DNA of 64,000 nucleotides from the NCBI GenBank assembly GCA_021234155.1, contig JAJEKV010000011.1, forward strand, positions 23,366,101-23,430,100, given 5' to 3'. The position numbers and the translations under genes were made by a program. Position 1 is the first letter of the stretch. Every line of letters begins with the position of its first letter. The stretch comes from Isoetes taiwanensis. Lineage: Eukaryota > Streptophyta > Lycopodiopsida > Isoetales > Isoetaceae. Under the pieces are notes generated by a model, which worked only from the letters and a program-made list of their open reading frames with translations, was not told the origin of the DNA and did not search any database. This document shows, piece by piece, positions 34,251-45,799 of the stretch.

Positions 34251-36764
34251 CTACCTTCCTTGAGGATTGACAAGTTGTGAGAAAACAGCACTAGCACTAG
34301 CATCTTCAAAATCATCCTCACTTCCAAAATTTGCACTATAATCTTGTGCCTTTGGAGCACGCAGTGGAATCTCTTGAAGACGAGCTTGATTGATCTTGTT
34401 ATCTGCTGGCACGGTACCATTTGCAATGGACGTCTCTTGCAGCTGCAATGCATATTCCAAGTTCCAAAGAACATCACCCATGGGAGGCCTATCAATCCCC
34501 TGCTCAGCTAGACACTTCTCAGCAGTTTCTCCAAACTTACGCAAGGACTCAGGATTATACTGTCCTTTCAAATGTGGATCAATGATCTGCTCTAACAAGC
34601 CCATCTTTTGATACTGCATTGCCCACTCTGCAATGTTAACTTGATCCCTTGGAAGGGCAGGATTGATCGCCGGCCGTGCACACATCACTTCAAAGAGTAC
34701 CACTCCAAATGAGTAGACATCAGATTTTTCTGTCAGTTGCTGCCTTCTAAAATATTCTGGATCAAGATATCCAAAACTGCCCTTCACAGCAGTGCTGACA
34801 TGTGTCCGGTCCAAAGAAGGACCTGTCTTAGAAAGCCCAAAATCTGATACTTTGGCCACAAAATTTTCATCTAGGAGAATGTTGGTAGTTTTGACATCAC
34901 GATGAATAATTCCCTGTGCTGCTCCAGTGTGCAGATAGTGAAGCCCTCTTGCAGCTCCAATGCAAATCTCCAGCCTTTGTTTCCATGATAGAGGAGGTAA
35001 ATCTGACCCGTAGAGATGTGCCCTCAATGTTCCATTTTCCATGCACTCATAGACCAAGATCATCTCACCCTGTTCTTCGCAGTAGCCAATGAGAGACACC
35101 AGATGGCGATGCCTGAGCTTAGATAACATCTCAATCTCAGTCTGAAATTCTGTCATTCCCTGCTCAGACCTTGGATTTCCTCTCTTAACAGCAATCTTAG
35201 TTCCATCAAAAAGCTCTCCCTTGTAAACTTTTCCAAAACCTCCCACACCAAGCAATAAAGTTTCATCAAAATTGTTTGTGGCATCCAAGATCTCAGCAAA
35301 TGTGAAAAACCTGCCACCAAGACTGGATGCTGCTGTTGAAATGACACTTCCTGTGCCACTTTTGTGGGATGTAACTGAAAACTTGCTTCCTATGCTTGTA
35401 GAGTTACCTCCATGCATTGGGAGGGGTAACCAGGATGCAGACTTTCCTTTCGCGGGCTTTCCTTTGGGCTTTCTCATGTATATGAAGACAGCCGTGGCAA
35501 TGCCAATTGCAGCAATTCCACCAGCAACGCTACCAGCAATCACTCCAACTGAGCCCTTGCTAGAACTAGATGGAGTTTGGTCTGGTGTTACAGTTCCTGC
35601 AGGCACTGTGGTACCTGCTAAACTGCCTACACTATTGTTCATCTTCAGAATCTCAAGGCCATTAAGTATAGAGCTGTTAAACTGGGAACCCGAGTTGGGG
35701 CTTGGAGACAGGTTAAGCTTTATTGTAGACCCTGCCTGAATCTGCAAAGCAAAGTCTATGTACATGGGAATATAAGCAGCTGATTTAAGTGCAACAATAT
35801 CCAGATTAGGATATGCCATTATGTCGTTGATATAAACATCAAATATCCTGGCATATGCAACATTGTACTCGAGCTCACAAAAGAGCAGGCGCAGATAGTA
35901 AGTATAGTTTGTATCAACGTTGAAAGTCCAAGTGAGATTGGAATCTGTTGCTGTTCTGGCTGTTTTAAACACAGAAGGAGGTGCAGTATAATTAGGCAGA
36001 ATAGAAGGGTATTTGATCGTCACATCTAAATTATACGTCTGGCCCGTTATAGCTCCATACAGAAAACTATTATCTGTGTTCCAAGTCCTGGACAGAGATG
36101 AATCATTCCTTGGGCCAACATATGCACCTCCTACATTTAGCCTATACATGGTCTCAAGAGCTACATAAGACATACCAAAGGACGTCTGCTTTCCAGCATT
36201 CACAAGTACAGCATCATCGGCATAGTTGTCTGGCATAGAAATCACTTCTATAGCATTGATGAACGCAAACGAACCAGTTGCGGGCAAGAATGTAATGTAG
36301 AGAGGAGAAGAGGCCACATTAAAATTATACTCTTTAAAGAGATACGCGGTGCTTAGCCTTTTGAGCTCTGAGCCAACACTGAGGTTGCTGAGGAGAGTAT
36401 AGCCGTTGGCCGCGACCGAGAAGACGGAACTGTTGGGATCGAAATATGAATACTTGAATGGATAAAAGTAAAGGCGTACCCAATGTCGACCTGTTGAGAC
36501 TGGAAATTTATAGGAGGACTTGGATGTGAAGAATCTGGCACTGAGTAGGAGCGAATTAGAAACTTGGCTGTCGCTGATTGTAGATCCCAGAATCCCAGAT
36601 GTTGTATAGGAAGTTACATCCTCCCCTGTAAATTCACGACCGTCTGGATCTGTGGTGTTGCCACTATTTCCACAGTCGATCAAGAAGCTATCTGAAGCAG
36701 ACTGTCCGAACCCAAGATATAAACAGCCCAACACGAGGAGAAACCATATCCAAACACTTGACAT
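34251..36764 (-). CDS. CrRLK1L malectin-like receptor kinase (FERONIA/THESEUS1 family)
   Basis: This is a plasma-membrane receptor kinase of the class that senses cell-wall state and RALF peptides in land plants. The first ATG is at 36764; the frame is open further upstream but only a TTG lies there, and a splice acceptor (CTGCAG) precedes it. The product is 837 residues, normal for the family: hydrophobic signal peptide (1-22), malectin-like ectodomain with many N-glycosylation sites (about 25-385), membrane helix (about 405-428, VIAGSVAGGIAAIGIATAV) with a basic stop-transfer, then a complete kinase domain: GVGGFGKVYKG (about 505), AVKRG, HRDVKTTNILL (about 621), DFG and YLDPEYF. The C-terminus AVFSQLVNPQGR matches the FERONIA-type tail. 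There is no intron in the coding part, also typical. It is the only intact host gene here. RALF specificity cannot be read from sequence. Confidence 0.95.
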   Translation of the reverse strand: MSSVWIWFLLVLGCLYLGFGQSASDSFLIDCGNSGNTTDPDGREFTGEDVTSYTTSGILGSTISDSQVSNSLLLSARFFTSKSSYKFPVSTGRHWVRLYFYPFKYSYFDPNSSVFSVAANGYTLLSNLSVGSELKRLSTAYLFKEYNFNVASSPLYITFLPATGSFAFINAIEVISMPDNYADDAVLVNAGKQTSFGMSYVALETMYRLNVGGAYVGPRNDSSLSRTWNTDNSFLYGAITGQTYNLDVTIKYPSILPNYTAPPSVFKTARTATDSNLTWTFNVDTNYTYYLRLLFCELEYNVAYARIFDVYINDIMAYPNLDIVALKSAAYIPMYIDFALQIQAGSTIKLNLSPSPNSGSQFNSSILNGLEILKMNNSVGSLAGTTVPAGTVTPDQTPSSSSKGSVGVIAGSVAGGIAAIGIATAVFIYMRKPKGKPAKGKSASWLPLPMHGGNSTSIGSKFSVTSHKSGTGSVISTAASSLGGRFFTFAEILDATNNFDETLLLGVGGFGKVYKGELFDGTKIAVKRGNPRSEQGMTEFQTEIEMLSKLRHRHLVSLIGYCEEQGEMILVYECMENGTLRAHLYGSDLPPLSWKQRLEICIGAARGLHYLHTGAAQGIIHRDVKTTNILLDENFVAKVSDFGLSKTGPSLDRTHVSTAVKGSFGYLDPEYFRRQQLTEKSDVYSFGVVLFEVMCARPAINPALPRDQVNIAEWAMQYQKMGLLEQIIDPHLKGQYNPESLRKFGETAEKCLAEQGIDRPPMGDVLWNLEYALQLQETSIANGTVPADNKINQARLQEIPLRAPKAQDYSANFGSEDDFEDASASAVFSQLVNPQGR

Positions 36765-36796
36765 TGCAAAAATAGCTCCAAAACTCAAAATATCTG

Positions 36797-36871
36797 CAGA
36801 AAAAACCCACCAGAATCAGAGGCGCCAGACTTAAAATAGACGAAAGCTCAAAAATGGGTGAAGATATACCA
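36797..36871 (-). other. Probable 5'-UTR intron of the CrRLK1L gene
   Basis: On the minus strand a CTG|GTATATC donor near 36871 and a pyrimidine-rich TTTTTTCTGCAG acceptor near 36797 bracket about 75 bp just upstream of the ATG. CrRLK1L genes commonly have an intron in the 5' UTR and none in the coding region. Confidence 0.45.
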
Positions 36872-37339
36872 GATCAAGCCATGGATCGTCGAAAATGAGG
36901 CTGTTGAGGGCAGAGAAGGAAGGGAAAAAAATTGGATATGAATGAGGAAAGTCCAGCCAGAACACAACCAAACACTGCCCCAGAAAAAACGTCACATTAT
37001 TTGGCCGGCAACCAGGGCCGGCAACTACAGTAACCACGGGTCCACTGTTCTGACGCGTCTTAACCGCGCATTAACAGGTAAGGTCCAGATTTTCCTTATT
37101 TCCATACGGCTTCTTGTTGGGATTTCTTATTGTTCATATTCTTTTATTTATGTGGGTGGTTTCGTGATCTGCACATGGGTCTTGGGTCCCTTTGCATGTT
37201 CCTTCAATCATGCCTCTTCATGGTGCCTAGCTTGTTTCAACTCTTTTAACTCACAAACATTTGACCCCCCCAAGTGTTCACACTTCTTCCACTGCCCCAA
37301 TTGCTCTTTCCTCCCTGTCTCTATGCTGTAAACCCGCCT

Positions 37340-38830
37340 GTTGATCCCTATACTGCCCTCATCTCCATAGAATAAGTCCAACTGCTCTTTCCTTTCTATG
37401 CTATAAATCAGCCTATTGATGCCTAATACTACCCTCATCCCAATAGAATAAGTCCAACTGCTCTTTCCTTCTGTCTCTATGCTGTAATCAGCCTTTTGAT
37501 ACCTAATACTACCCTCATCTTTATAGAATAAGTTGTTAGATCAATGAAATAAGTTGTTTCTTGACAGCGCATGTTTTGCTAGCTAGGCATACACCAAGCT
37601 TGCACCATTGCGCGTGAATTATATACCACTTGTCAGGACAAGCGCGTGCCACTTGATCTCCCATTGAGACTATGATGCTCGTGACCTATTGTCCAAAATA
37701 TAAGCAAAAGAATCGCTTTCGTGGACCTTAATCATCTTCAAATTAGGACACGTTGTTGTTCTAAACAAAGTACCATTATAGAAGATAAGATACATTAATC
37801 TCTTGATAACTATGTGAAGTCAATTATGGGAATGTATTCTCGGTTTATCTGGTGGGCTAACGAAGAATGGCATTTGGGATGCCATTTCCTGTTTATCCAG
37901 TGGGCTCTTGCAACAACGACAGCCTGCAGGGAATGGCATCCCAAATGCCATTCCCCTATAATATAGACGTTGGGGAGGGTTTTTTTGTATCATGTTTGTT
38001 GTGGATTCTTTGATTGAAGCAGGGCTACAGATTCAGCAAAAGCTTCAAATGCAAGGAATAGTTTCAGATCCTGTAAAATCAATTTATGAAATAGATCTTG
38101 ATCTTGAGAGCATCGGTTCGGCAATATTTATGAAGATTCGGCAAAGCGAAAGCTTCAAATCCAGTGAGTGAAAACTTCAAATCCAAGGAATCTAAAGGTG
38201 TGAACAACGTCGCCATAGCCATTTTGCTTCCTTAGATTCTTGAGCGTCTGCGGGCCAATGGTAGGCTATGAAACCCTAACGCTTAACCTAATCTTAAGAC
38301 GACATTCATAGCATGTAGAGAGCAACAGTTATGCATATTTCCATTTCGTAATGTAGGAGATAGGCACGTGGCATAGCGAAAATGCAAGTCATGACAAAAA
38401 GCCAATCCAACTTCTATATTGTGTGCCCATACTAAAAGTTGTTGATTTTGACTCATGGCCTTCTATTTTTTTAATAAAAATTTGAGTTGAGTGGAGTTGG
38501 TAAGGCTATACGCATTGCAGATGTTAAAGAGCATCTTTAACGTCCAATGGTGACCAACTAATCTATGGGGATAACCCTTTGTTGGACTTTTAGAAGTATT
38601 TTATGAATTTCCATTTGAGATCCACATTCAAACCGGCCCCACATTGGTTTGGTCTTACATTGAAAAAACTTTTGGTCATATTAGCATTCACGTTTCCCAT
38701 TATCCCATCAGCCTTAATGGATGATAATAAACTACTCCATTCAAATCCCTCACCTTCATGTTCATTTAGATCTAACTAGTAATGGGTGCCCCATGTTGCA
38801 AGCATAATTACACTTATATTGTAACCAACC
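37340..38830 (+). repeat. Dispersed repeat, copy 1
   Basis: Its first half (about 37340-38020) matches 39236-39980 and its second half (about 38030-38830) matches 41262-42070. Shared blocks include TGTTAGATCAATGAAATAAG, GCACCATTGCGCGTGAA and ATAGAAGATAAGATACATTA, then CGTCGCCATAGCCATT and TATGCATATTTCCATTTCG. No coding domain. It contains an inverted pair GAATGGCATTTGGGATGCCATT / GGAATGGCATCCCAAATGCC around 37870-37955. Confidence 0.7.
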
Positions 38831-39235
38831 ATGAAGCTATAGACATGTGTATAACCTTGCAATTCTTACAGCAGAGCAAAGTTCTTATTGCAAAGTTCAT
38901 TTGGAGACTCCTGAATGGTGAAGATGACTCTCCTAGTTTACCGTTCTTAGACAATCTCTTGGTCACTGTATCTCTCCAGGCAAGAAGGCAGTCAAACCAA
39001 CTCTACCTTGGGCATTATTTTAGCATCTGCGGCCTTTTCCAAATGCTTTTCCATTTCTATGTGGATTATCTGGCAGCATGGGATGCAGTCAGACATCATT
39101 TTTTGCCATGTCCTTCCATCTACACCCTATTGGAGACTCCATGGTGGTGGGGCACCACTACCTCCAAACCCCTCACTGGCTGCATCAATTCATCCCCTTA
39201 CACAGAGATGATGGGTTCTTGCAGGTGTCATCTAC

Positions 39236-39990
39236 CCTATTGATCCCTATACTACCCTCATCCCTATTGATCCCTATACTACCCTCATCTCGACCTCATC
39301 GCGATAGATAATAAGTCCAATTGCTCTTTCCTCCTGTCTCTATGTTGTGAATCAGCCTATTAGTGCCCTCATATCAATGGAATAAGCCCAGTTGCTCTCT
39401 TCCTAGTGTCCCTGTGTTGTAATCATCCTTATTGATATCTAATACTACCCTCATCTCGGTAGAATAAGTTGTTAGATCAATGAAATAAGTTGTTTCTTGA
39501 CATCACATGTTTTGCTAGCTTGAAATACACCAAGCTTGCACCATTGCGCGTGAAATATATACCACTTGCATGGACAAGCGCGTGCCACTTGATCTCCATT
39601 GAGACTATAATGCTCGTGACCTATTTTCCAAAATATAAGCAAGAGAATCGTGTTCGTGGACCTTAATCATCTTCAACTTAGGGCATGTTATTGTTCTAAA
39701 CAAATTGCCATTATAGAATAGAATAGAATAGAAGATAAGATACATTAATCTTTTGATAACTACGTGAAATCAATTATAAATGTTCCTTCAATATATAGAG
39801 GAATGGATTCCCTATTTATCTGGCGGGCTAACAGGGAATGGCATTTGGGATGCCATTTCCTATTTACCCAGCGGGCTCTTGTGATGATGGCGGCCCACCT
39901 GATAAACAAGAATGGCATCCCTACAATATAGAAGTTGGGGAGGGTTATTTTGTATCAGGTTTGTTGCAGATTCTTTGATTGGAATATGTA
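39236..39990 (+). repeat. Dispersed repeat, copy 2, first half
   Basis: Matches 37340-38020 in the same orientation. A GAATA/AATAGAAT microsatellite lies at about 39715-39735. Copy 2 appears split: its second half resumes at about 41262, after an insertion of about 1.27 kb that holds the repeats at 40.0-41.25 kb. Confidence 0.65.
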
Positions 39991-40009
39991 GCATAATAAT
40001 AGGGGGTTT

Positions 40010-40255
40010 TCTTTGTGTTTTTGTACGCTTTTCACTAAGGTTTTCCTATGATTTCGTGATGTATTCAAATGGATGTACTAATGCGTACATCTAGAGTGCA
40101 CCATTTCTGAGCCATTGATTTTAGCCTTTTTTTTTCCAATGGTCAACAACCAATGGCTCACAACAAAAGCCCTTTTTTTGTGCGTGTGGTGCATAATGGT
40201 CAACAACCAATGGCTCACAACAAAAGCCCTCTTTTGTGTGTGTGGTGCATAATGG
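40010..40255 (+). repeat. Dispersed repeat with internal 59-bp tandem duplication
   Basis: The first about 170 bp is the inverted relative of 15610-15800. From about 40137 a unit starting AATGGTCAACAACCAATGGC and ending GTGTGGTGCAT occurs twice in tandem. Confidence 0.65.
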
Positions 40256-40889
40256 GCACATGAAGGGCTTGAAGGGCGCATGTAGTGCAGTTTCCCCGCC
40301 GGCAACACATTTCTTATCATAACTTTTGATCCAGAGCTCTGTTTGAGATGATTTTTATTGGTTGGAAAGCTCTCTCCGAGATCTTTTTGATAGTGTATGA
40401 TATGGATATGTTTGGTTAAGTTATCCATGCTAAAACAGCAATTTTTCGGCTGGGTTTGGTAGGCTTTCACATTCTACCAGCTGATTAATACAGGATTGCG
40501 CTATTGGATATTGTTTTATGGCTCATTCCGAATGAAGCTTGCAAAAACTTACCATGCATTTTTAGATTTTGAGGCAGTTATTAAGCAAATTCCAAGGTCT
40601 AGATCCTTGTGCTAACAAGCAGAAAAGTTTTCCACTTTGGTTTCTCACCATAAGAATCCATGGAAGCCAAAGGCTGCTGTTAAATTCCAGTTGAAAAATG
40701 TTTGTGTATGGGTGTTGCAAACTTTATGACTTTCAGAATAATGGGATCAATCTGCTCTATCTTTATGGTAACTTTTACTTATGTTCTATTTGTTTTATTG
40801 TGATGAAATTCAAAAGCTACAGGTGATGAAAGCCTCAAATTAATTCTAGTTTTTTTTCTTGAATTCTAAAATTTTTGTCACACGGGATT

Positions 40890-41250
40890 AACATCCAACA
40901 TATAAAAATTAAATCCCCCAACACATAACAACCAACATATAACAACCATTGACATTAACAACCAACACATAACTACCATTGACATTAATTAACACAACCA
41001 TTGGGTCCAACACATTTAGATTAAAATCCCCCTTAAACCCCCTTTGGTTTGGGTGCATATTCACACGGGGGGTGACGTAGGGCAGCGAGAGCCCTCATAA
41101 TTGTATTTTGCACGTACAAAATCAACACCATATAGTATTCCGCTTGAAATCTTATAGTATTTTGCGAATCTTGTTATACAGTATAGCAAATTTTGTACTT
41201 GCATACCCCACAAACGAGGAACTTTACGTACGATGTAGATTAAGGAATAA
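40890..41250 (+). mobile_element. Truncated copy of the 12.7-kb inverted-repeat element
   Basis: Contains the left terminal repeat and the left part of the inner unit (CACACGGGGGGTGACGTAGG and CTTTACGTACGATGTAGATT) of the element at 12684-13317, then stops where copy 2 of the dispersed repeat resumes. The right terminal repeat is missing. Confidence 0.7.
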
Positions 41251-41254
41251 GGGG

Positions 41255-42075
41255 CGAAGCTTCAAATGCAATGAATAGCTTCAGATCCCATAAAATTGCT
41301 CTGAAATAGATCTTGAGCTTGACAGCATTGGCTCGGCAATATATGAGAAGATCCGACGAAGCGAAAACTTCAAATCTAGCGAAGCTAAAGCTGCAAAGAA
41401 CGTCGCCATAGCCATTCTGCTTCCCACATTCTTGAGCGGCTACGGGCCAATGGCATGACATGAAACCCTAACACTTAACCTAACCATAAGGCGACATTCA
41501 TAACTTGTTGCGAGACATGGTTATGCATATTTCCATTTCGCAATGTAGGAGATAGGTACGTGGCACAACAAAAATGCACGTCATGACAAAAAACCAAGCC
41601 AACTTCTATACTGTGTGCCCCATTACTAAAAGTTGTTGATTTTGATTCATGACCTTCTACTTTTAGTAAAACTTTGAGTTGAGTTGATAAGGCTATACGT
41701 ATTGTAGATGTGTAAGAGCATCTTAAATGTCCAACGGTGGCCAACTAATCTATGGAGATAACCCTTTATTGGACTTTTAGAAGTATTTTATGAATTTCCA
41801 TTGGAGATCCACATTCAAACTGGCCCCACATTGGTTTGAAGTCTTACATTGAAAAACCTTTTGGTTAGCATTCACGTCTCCCATTATCCCATCAACCATT
41901 TGTATTCATCATGGATGATAAGAAACTATACCATTCGATTTCCTCACCTTCATGTTCATTTAAATGTAACTAGTAATGGGTGCCTCATGTTGTCGAGCAT
42001 AATTACAACTATAATATTAACTATATTATTACCAACCATATAGTTATAGGCATGTGTATAACCTTGCACTACAAT
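41255..42075 (+). repeat. Dispersed repeat, copy 2, second half
   Basis: Matches 38030-38830 in the same orientation with scattered differences, including CGTCGCCATAGCCATTCTGC and the run ending AGGCATGTGTATAACCTTGCA. No coding domain was seen. Confidence 0.65.
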
Positions 42076-42311
42076 GGGATGGGGATATACTCTCAACCCT
42101 TATGTCCAGCCATAAACCTAATGACAATTTTGTGAGGAATGCTATTATCTTGATACAAAGTACTTTTCTTATGTCAAAATGTGCCAAGTGCATAGTGTCA
42201 AATGTCTTGCCAAAGTAATAATAACTTTATAAGTTAGAAACGAAGTTATAACTAAGTTAAGAAAAAATTCAAAGGAAATATTGGCACCCGATTCTGGCCT
42301 CGATTCCAATA

Positions 42312-42655
42312 AACTTTGAGCCGAATACCCTAGCATGGTATTCGGCCTGCATCATGTGTGTTGTTCGCCGGCGGGAAAAACCGGTATAGGGGGTATTCGA
42401 CCTGCCTATTCAACCTGTGCAAAAATTTGAGCCGAATACGCCCTGCTAAACTCTGAGCCGAATACGTCCTGTGAGCGAAATTCCAAGTCGAATACTGCCG
42501 AAGCTTCAGGTGGGAAACTCCAAGTCGAATACTGCAAGTTTTGCATGTTGCGGCGATTTCTGTGTTTCGATTTCTGTTTAACAATATAACAATAGGGAGT
42601 ATTCGATTCATCAATTCCACTTCTGAATCTGCAAGCCGAATAGACCTCAAAAATT
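42312..42655. repeat. Cluster of nine GYCGAATA / GTATTCGRC motifs
   Basis: The 9-mer GCCGAATAC or a one-base variant occurs on either strand at about 42312, 42339, 42392, 42432, 42458, 42489, 42525, 42598 and 42645. Flanks differ, so this is not a simple tandem repeat. It may be a binding-site array or the end region of a transposon. No gene is evident. Confidence 0.7.
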
Positions 42656-43404
42656 ATCTCTAACCTCATCGCACGGCTCAGTTTCCCGCCGGCAACACCG
42701 GGCAAGCTCAACCGAGGTAATTTTTTTCTGAATCTTCCATTCTGATTCTCATTTGCTTCCATTCTTCTCGAGCAATAGTCTTTAGGAATCTAGCTTGTTT
42801 GCAGGAATGTAGGATCAGCTTACTTTTGAAGTCTCTAGCTCAGCAAGCTCAACACAGGTATTTTTTTTTTTGCTCCATCTTCCCTCATTTGCTTCAATTC
42901 TTCTTCGATTCTTCTAGTTGCCCCATTCTTCTAGAGCAAAGGAAGCAGAGTTTCTATGTTTCTTCACACTAGAACGCTTACTGTTCAATTTATAAAACTT
43001 CGTATTGCATTAGTTTCAAATACCTCAGTACCTTAACTACTGTTTTTGCATGGTGAGTTACAACAAAAATCATTTAAGAATAAACAGTACTGGTGCCACA
43101 GTAACAGTTTATATGGACTACAGACAAAATCATAGCCATATCCTAAGGCTTGTTAACGAGATAATGCTATTGCAATATCCAAAAGCTCTCTGTGGATGCT
43201 AATACAGTGATACATAAACTGAATTAGACTTTATACTGCATTTCCATCGGCCCAAGAATTTAAATGTATATAGCATTTCACTTAACCAGACTTTTATGTT
43301 TTTGTTCAGTGGACCTCCCCTTTTCTTGAAACCCAAATTGTAGCAGTAAGAAATCAGCATGTACTTATAGGACTCCAGTGATAACTGATCCCTTCTAGCC
43401 AAAG

Positions 43405-45089
43405 AAGAACAAGTCAAATTTGGGCTCAAAACGGCGATTGCAATGAGTGTCAAGCGAGAGTTTCTGCCGTTTTTTCATTAGATAGGCAGTGAGGCGGACG
43501 GAAGTGAGTTGACTCATGCCTGGAAGTTGGACTTGAACCTGAGGAAGTTGAGGGCACGCCGTGGTGGTGTGACCCCATTCCAGACAATGATAACACTAAG
43601 CTTTGGAAGGATCAAAAGGGGGGCGGTTGCTTTGTCCCCGTGGCTGCTAAGATGGTTGATACTGTTTAGGAGGTTGTGTTTGAAACTGTTGAGGCGGGTA
43701 TGAGAGTTGTTGTTGAGGCGTGGTCTGGACTTGATAAACCATCTTTTGTCGGAAGGGTGTCGGATGAGTACGAGTGCATTCTTCGGTGGCATGATTGCAC
43801 ATGTTGCAACGTTTACAATGAGGAGGTCCATTGGAGGAGTTGCATTCATTGGCCAAATGGTCTTGGTATTTGCAGATGTGGCACCAAATTTGACTACGTT
43901 GAGGGTTGGAGTATTGAGGTTGAACTGCAGTCTGAGGGAAGGGTAGCTCCTTGAGGGCCACGCCACGGGAGGAAACATTAACAGAATGATTGACGAGTTC
44001 AATAGCCTGCTCCAAAGTCTTGGGGTGCAGGTATTCAGTCATGAGTCGAATAGCGGGAGGAAGGCCCTGTAGAAACCAGACAAGGATCTGGCTTTGCGTG
44101 GGGTACTCTTGGAGTTTGCTGAGTAGGATATGGAGACGATCCGCAAAATCCCAGGCTGACTCCGTGGGCTCTTGCTGAAGATCATTGAGTTGCTTGAGAA
44201 GAAGTTGATCATCATCGATGGTGCCATAATGAGAAAGAAAAGCAGTCTTCATTTCTGTCCAGTTTTGTTTCCAATGGCTTTTGGTTGCCATGAGCCATTG
44301 GTGAGGGGATCCATGCAGCGTGGTGGAAAAGATATGGAACTTCAGTTGAGGTTGAGCGTGGCCATTTAGGACTGCGAGAGCCTCAAATTCTTCCATATGA
44401 GCTTGAGCACTTTGGTCTAATGGTTTGCCTTTAGTGCTGCCAAAGGTTTGATAGGTCAACTTGAGAGTCTGAAAAGCAGATTGTGAATGGCCTTGTGCAT
44501 AGAGAGGCTGTGTATAAGGAGGGACATAATTGGGTGGAACTTCCATAGTCTCTATATGGTGTGGCATAGGTGCAGAAAAACCTCGAGATTCTGGAAAAGG
44601 AGCATCCTGTGGGGAAGGACCTTGAGAGCATTGGTCGTGAGGTTTGAGATCAGTGAGAGTGTAAACTGGAAGAGTATGTTGAAAAGAAGGGGATTGGGGA
44701 TATGTCTGAACTTGGGGAGGGCCGAAAGAGACATGGGGATAACCCATTCCTCCAGAAGGAGATGATGGTTGCGAAGGCAGAGGAGTATGGCCAGAGGAGA
44801 TATGAATGTAGGCGCTCTCGGGAGTGCGGAAATAAGCGGGAGGGGGCTGAACAGGTGTATGATGAGGTGACTGAGGTTGTGAACAATGTTTACACGCTGG
44901 AGGAGAACCAGGACGGGAGTGAACACGAGGAGTAGGTGGCGTCGACTGAGCTCGTGAGTGAATATGGCCTCCCTCAATATCATAACCAGTGTCATAAATA
45001 TCTCGAGCAACTTCGCGACGTTGATGGCGCTCCAAACGAGACGCTGTCTGGCAAAGGAGTTCCTCTGGAGTGAAAGCACGAGCAGACAT
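43405..45089 (-). pseudogene. Ty3/gypsy gag, minus strand
   Basis: The frame starts MSARAFTPEELLCQ at 45089, passes a Pro/Ser/Gln-rich region and a Retrotrans_gag-type core (FKIFSTTLHG-like stretch, WTEMKTAFLSHYG, SAWDFADRLHILLSKL). It then has zinc-knuckle clusters: CHICKYQDHLANEC, CKRCNMCNHATEEC and, after two in-frame TAG stops (about 43645 and 43600), CYHCLEWGHTTTAC, a perfect CX2CX4HX4C. The two stops and the lack of protease or polymerase downstream on this strand make it a remnant. A probable LTR lies upstream on the minus strand. Confidence 0.85.
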
Positions 45090-45099
45090 TGTAAAAGAA

Positions 45100-45780
45100 A
45101 GAAGGAAAAGGAAATCAGACCCGGCAGCGGCGATAGTGTTTGGGGTCTGGGTTCGGGAACTCCTGCAAGACAGCCCTCTGTGAGGACCCGTGGATCAAAC
45201 AGGAGAATCCGGTAGCTGTGTCACGCGGGATTTGCAAAAGAAACAAAGGAAAAGGAAAAAGAGAGAGAGAGATTAAAAGATGACAATGAGAACACAATGA
45301 TGAGAACAAAAACTCCTTGATATCAATGATGATACATGAGCTCTCACAATAGAGAGAAACAGAATGGAGACAAGACCAAAAACTGATCTAAAACTCGAAT
45401 GCTAGATCTACTCATATATATAATACAATGGCCTTTGGCCGAATATAGACACTTTGTCAGATCTCGGTGCCGACTCCTGGAAGGAGGCCTGATTTGTGGG
45501 AATGCTGGCAGCGCCTCTTGAAATGCCTGGAATCACGCTGACGCTTGACGGCCCGTCACTTATCTGTTCTCGGCCTCTTCTTTGGCGTGCCCGTGGCCTT
45601 CTGCGTGAGTCTGCTACTTGGTCTGCTGCTTGGTCTTCTGCTGGGCTTTTGACGACTGACCTGGACCTGGCTGTGGTTCCTTGTTCTTGACCTGGTCCGC
45701 CGTGTGCATGAATAGTCATGTACCAGGACGTACAGGACTAACAGTAAGGATTCATAGTTTGACAAACTACTTTCGTCAAT
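45100..45780 (-). repeat. Probable gypsy 5' LTR and leader, minus strand
   Basis: On the minus strand a TATA box (TATATATGAG, about 45411-45420) is followed by a pyrimidine-rich leader containing CTCTCTCTCTC, then the gag ATG. A likely LTR start is TGTTAGTCCTG near 45743. Neither the LTR end nor a standard Met-tRNA primer-binding site could be fixed, so boundaries are approximate. Confidence 0.4.
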
Positions 45781-45799
45781 CATGGTAGGTAGGGATGTG

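Noticed and set aside
35272-35739. 155-codon plus-strand open frame across the receptor kinase gene
   Set aside because: It is antisense to a well-supported coding sequence and shows no domain.
42330-42762. Minus-strand open frames across the GCCGAATAC cluster
   Set aside because: The peptides reflect the repeated motif and match no family.
43514-44002. 162-codon minus-strand frame overlapping gag
   Set aside because: The third zinc knuckle is found in the main gag frame after two stops, not in this overlapping frame.
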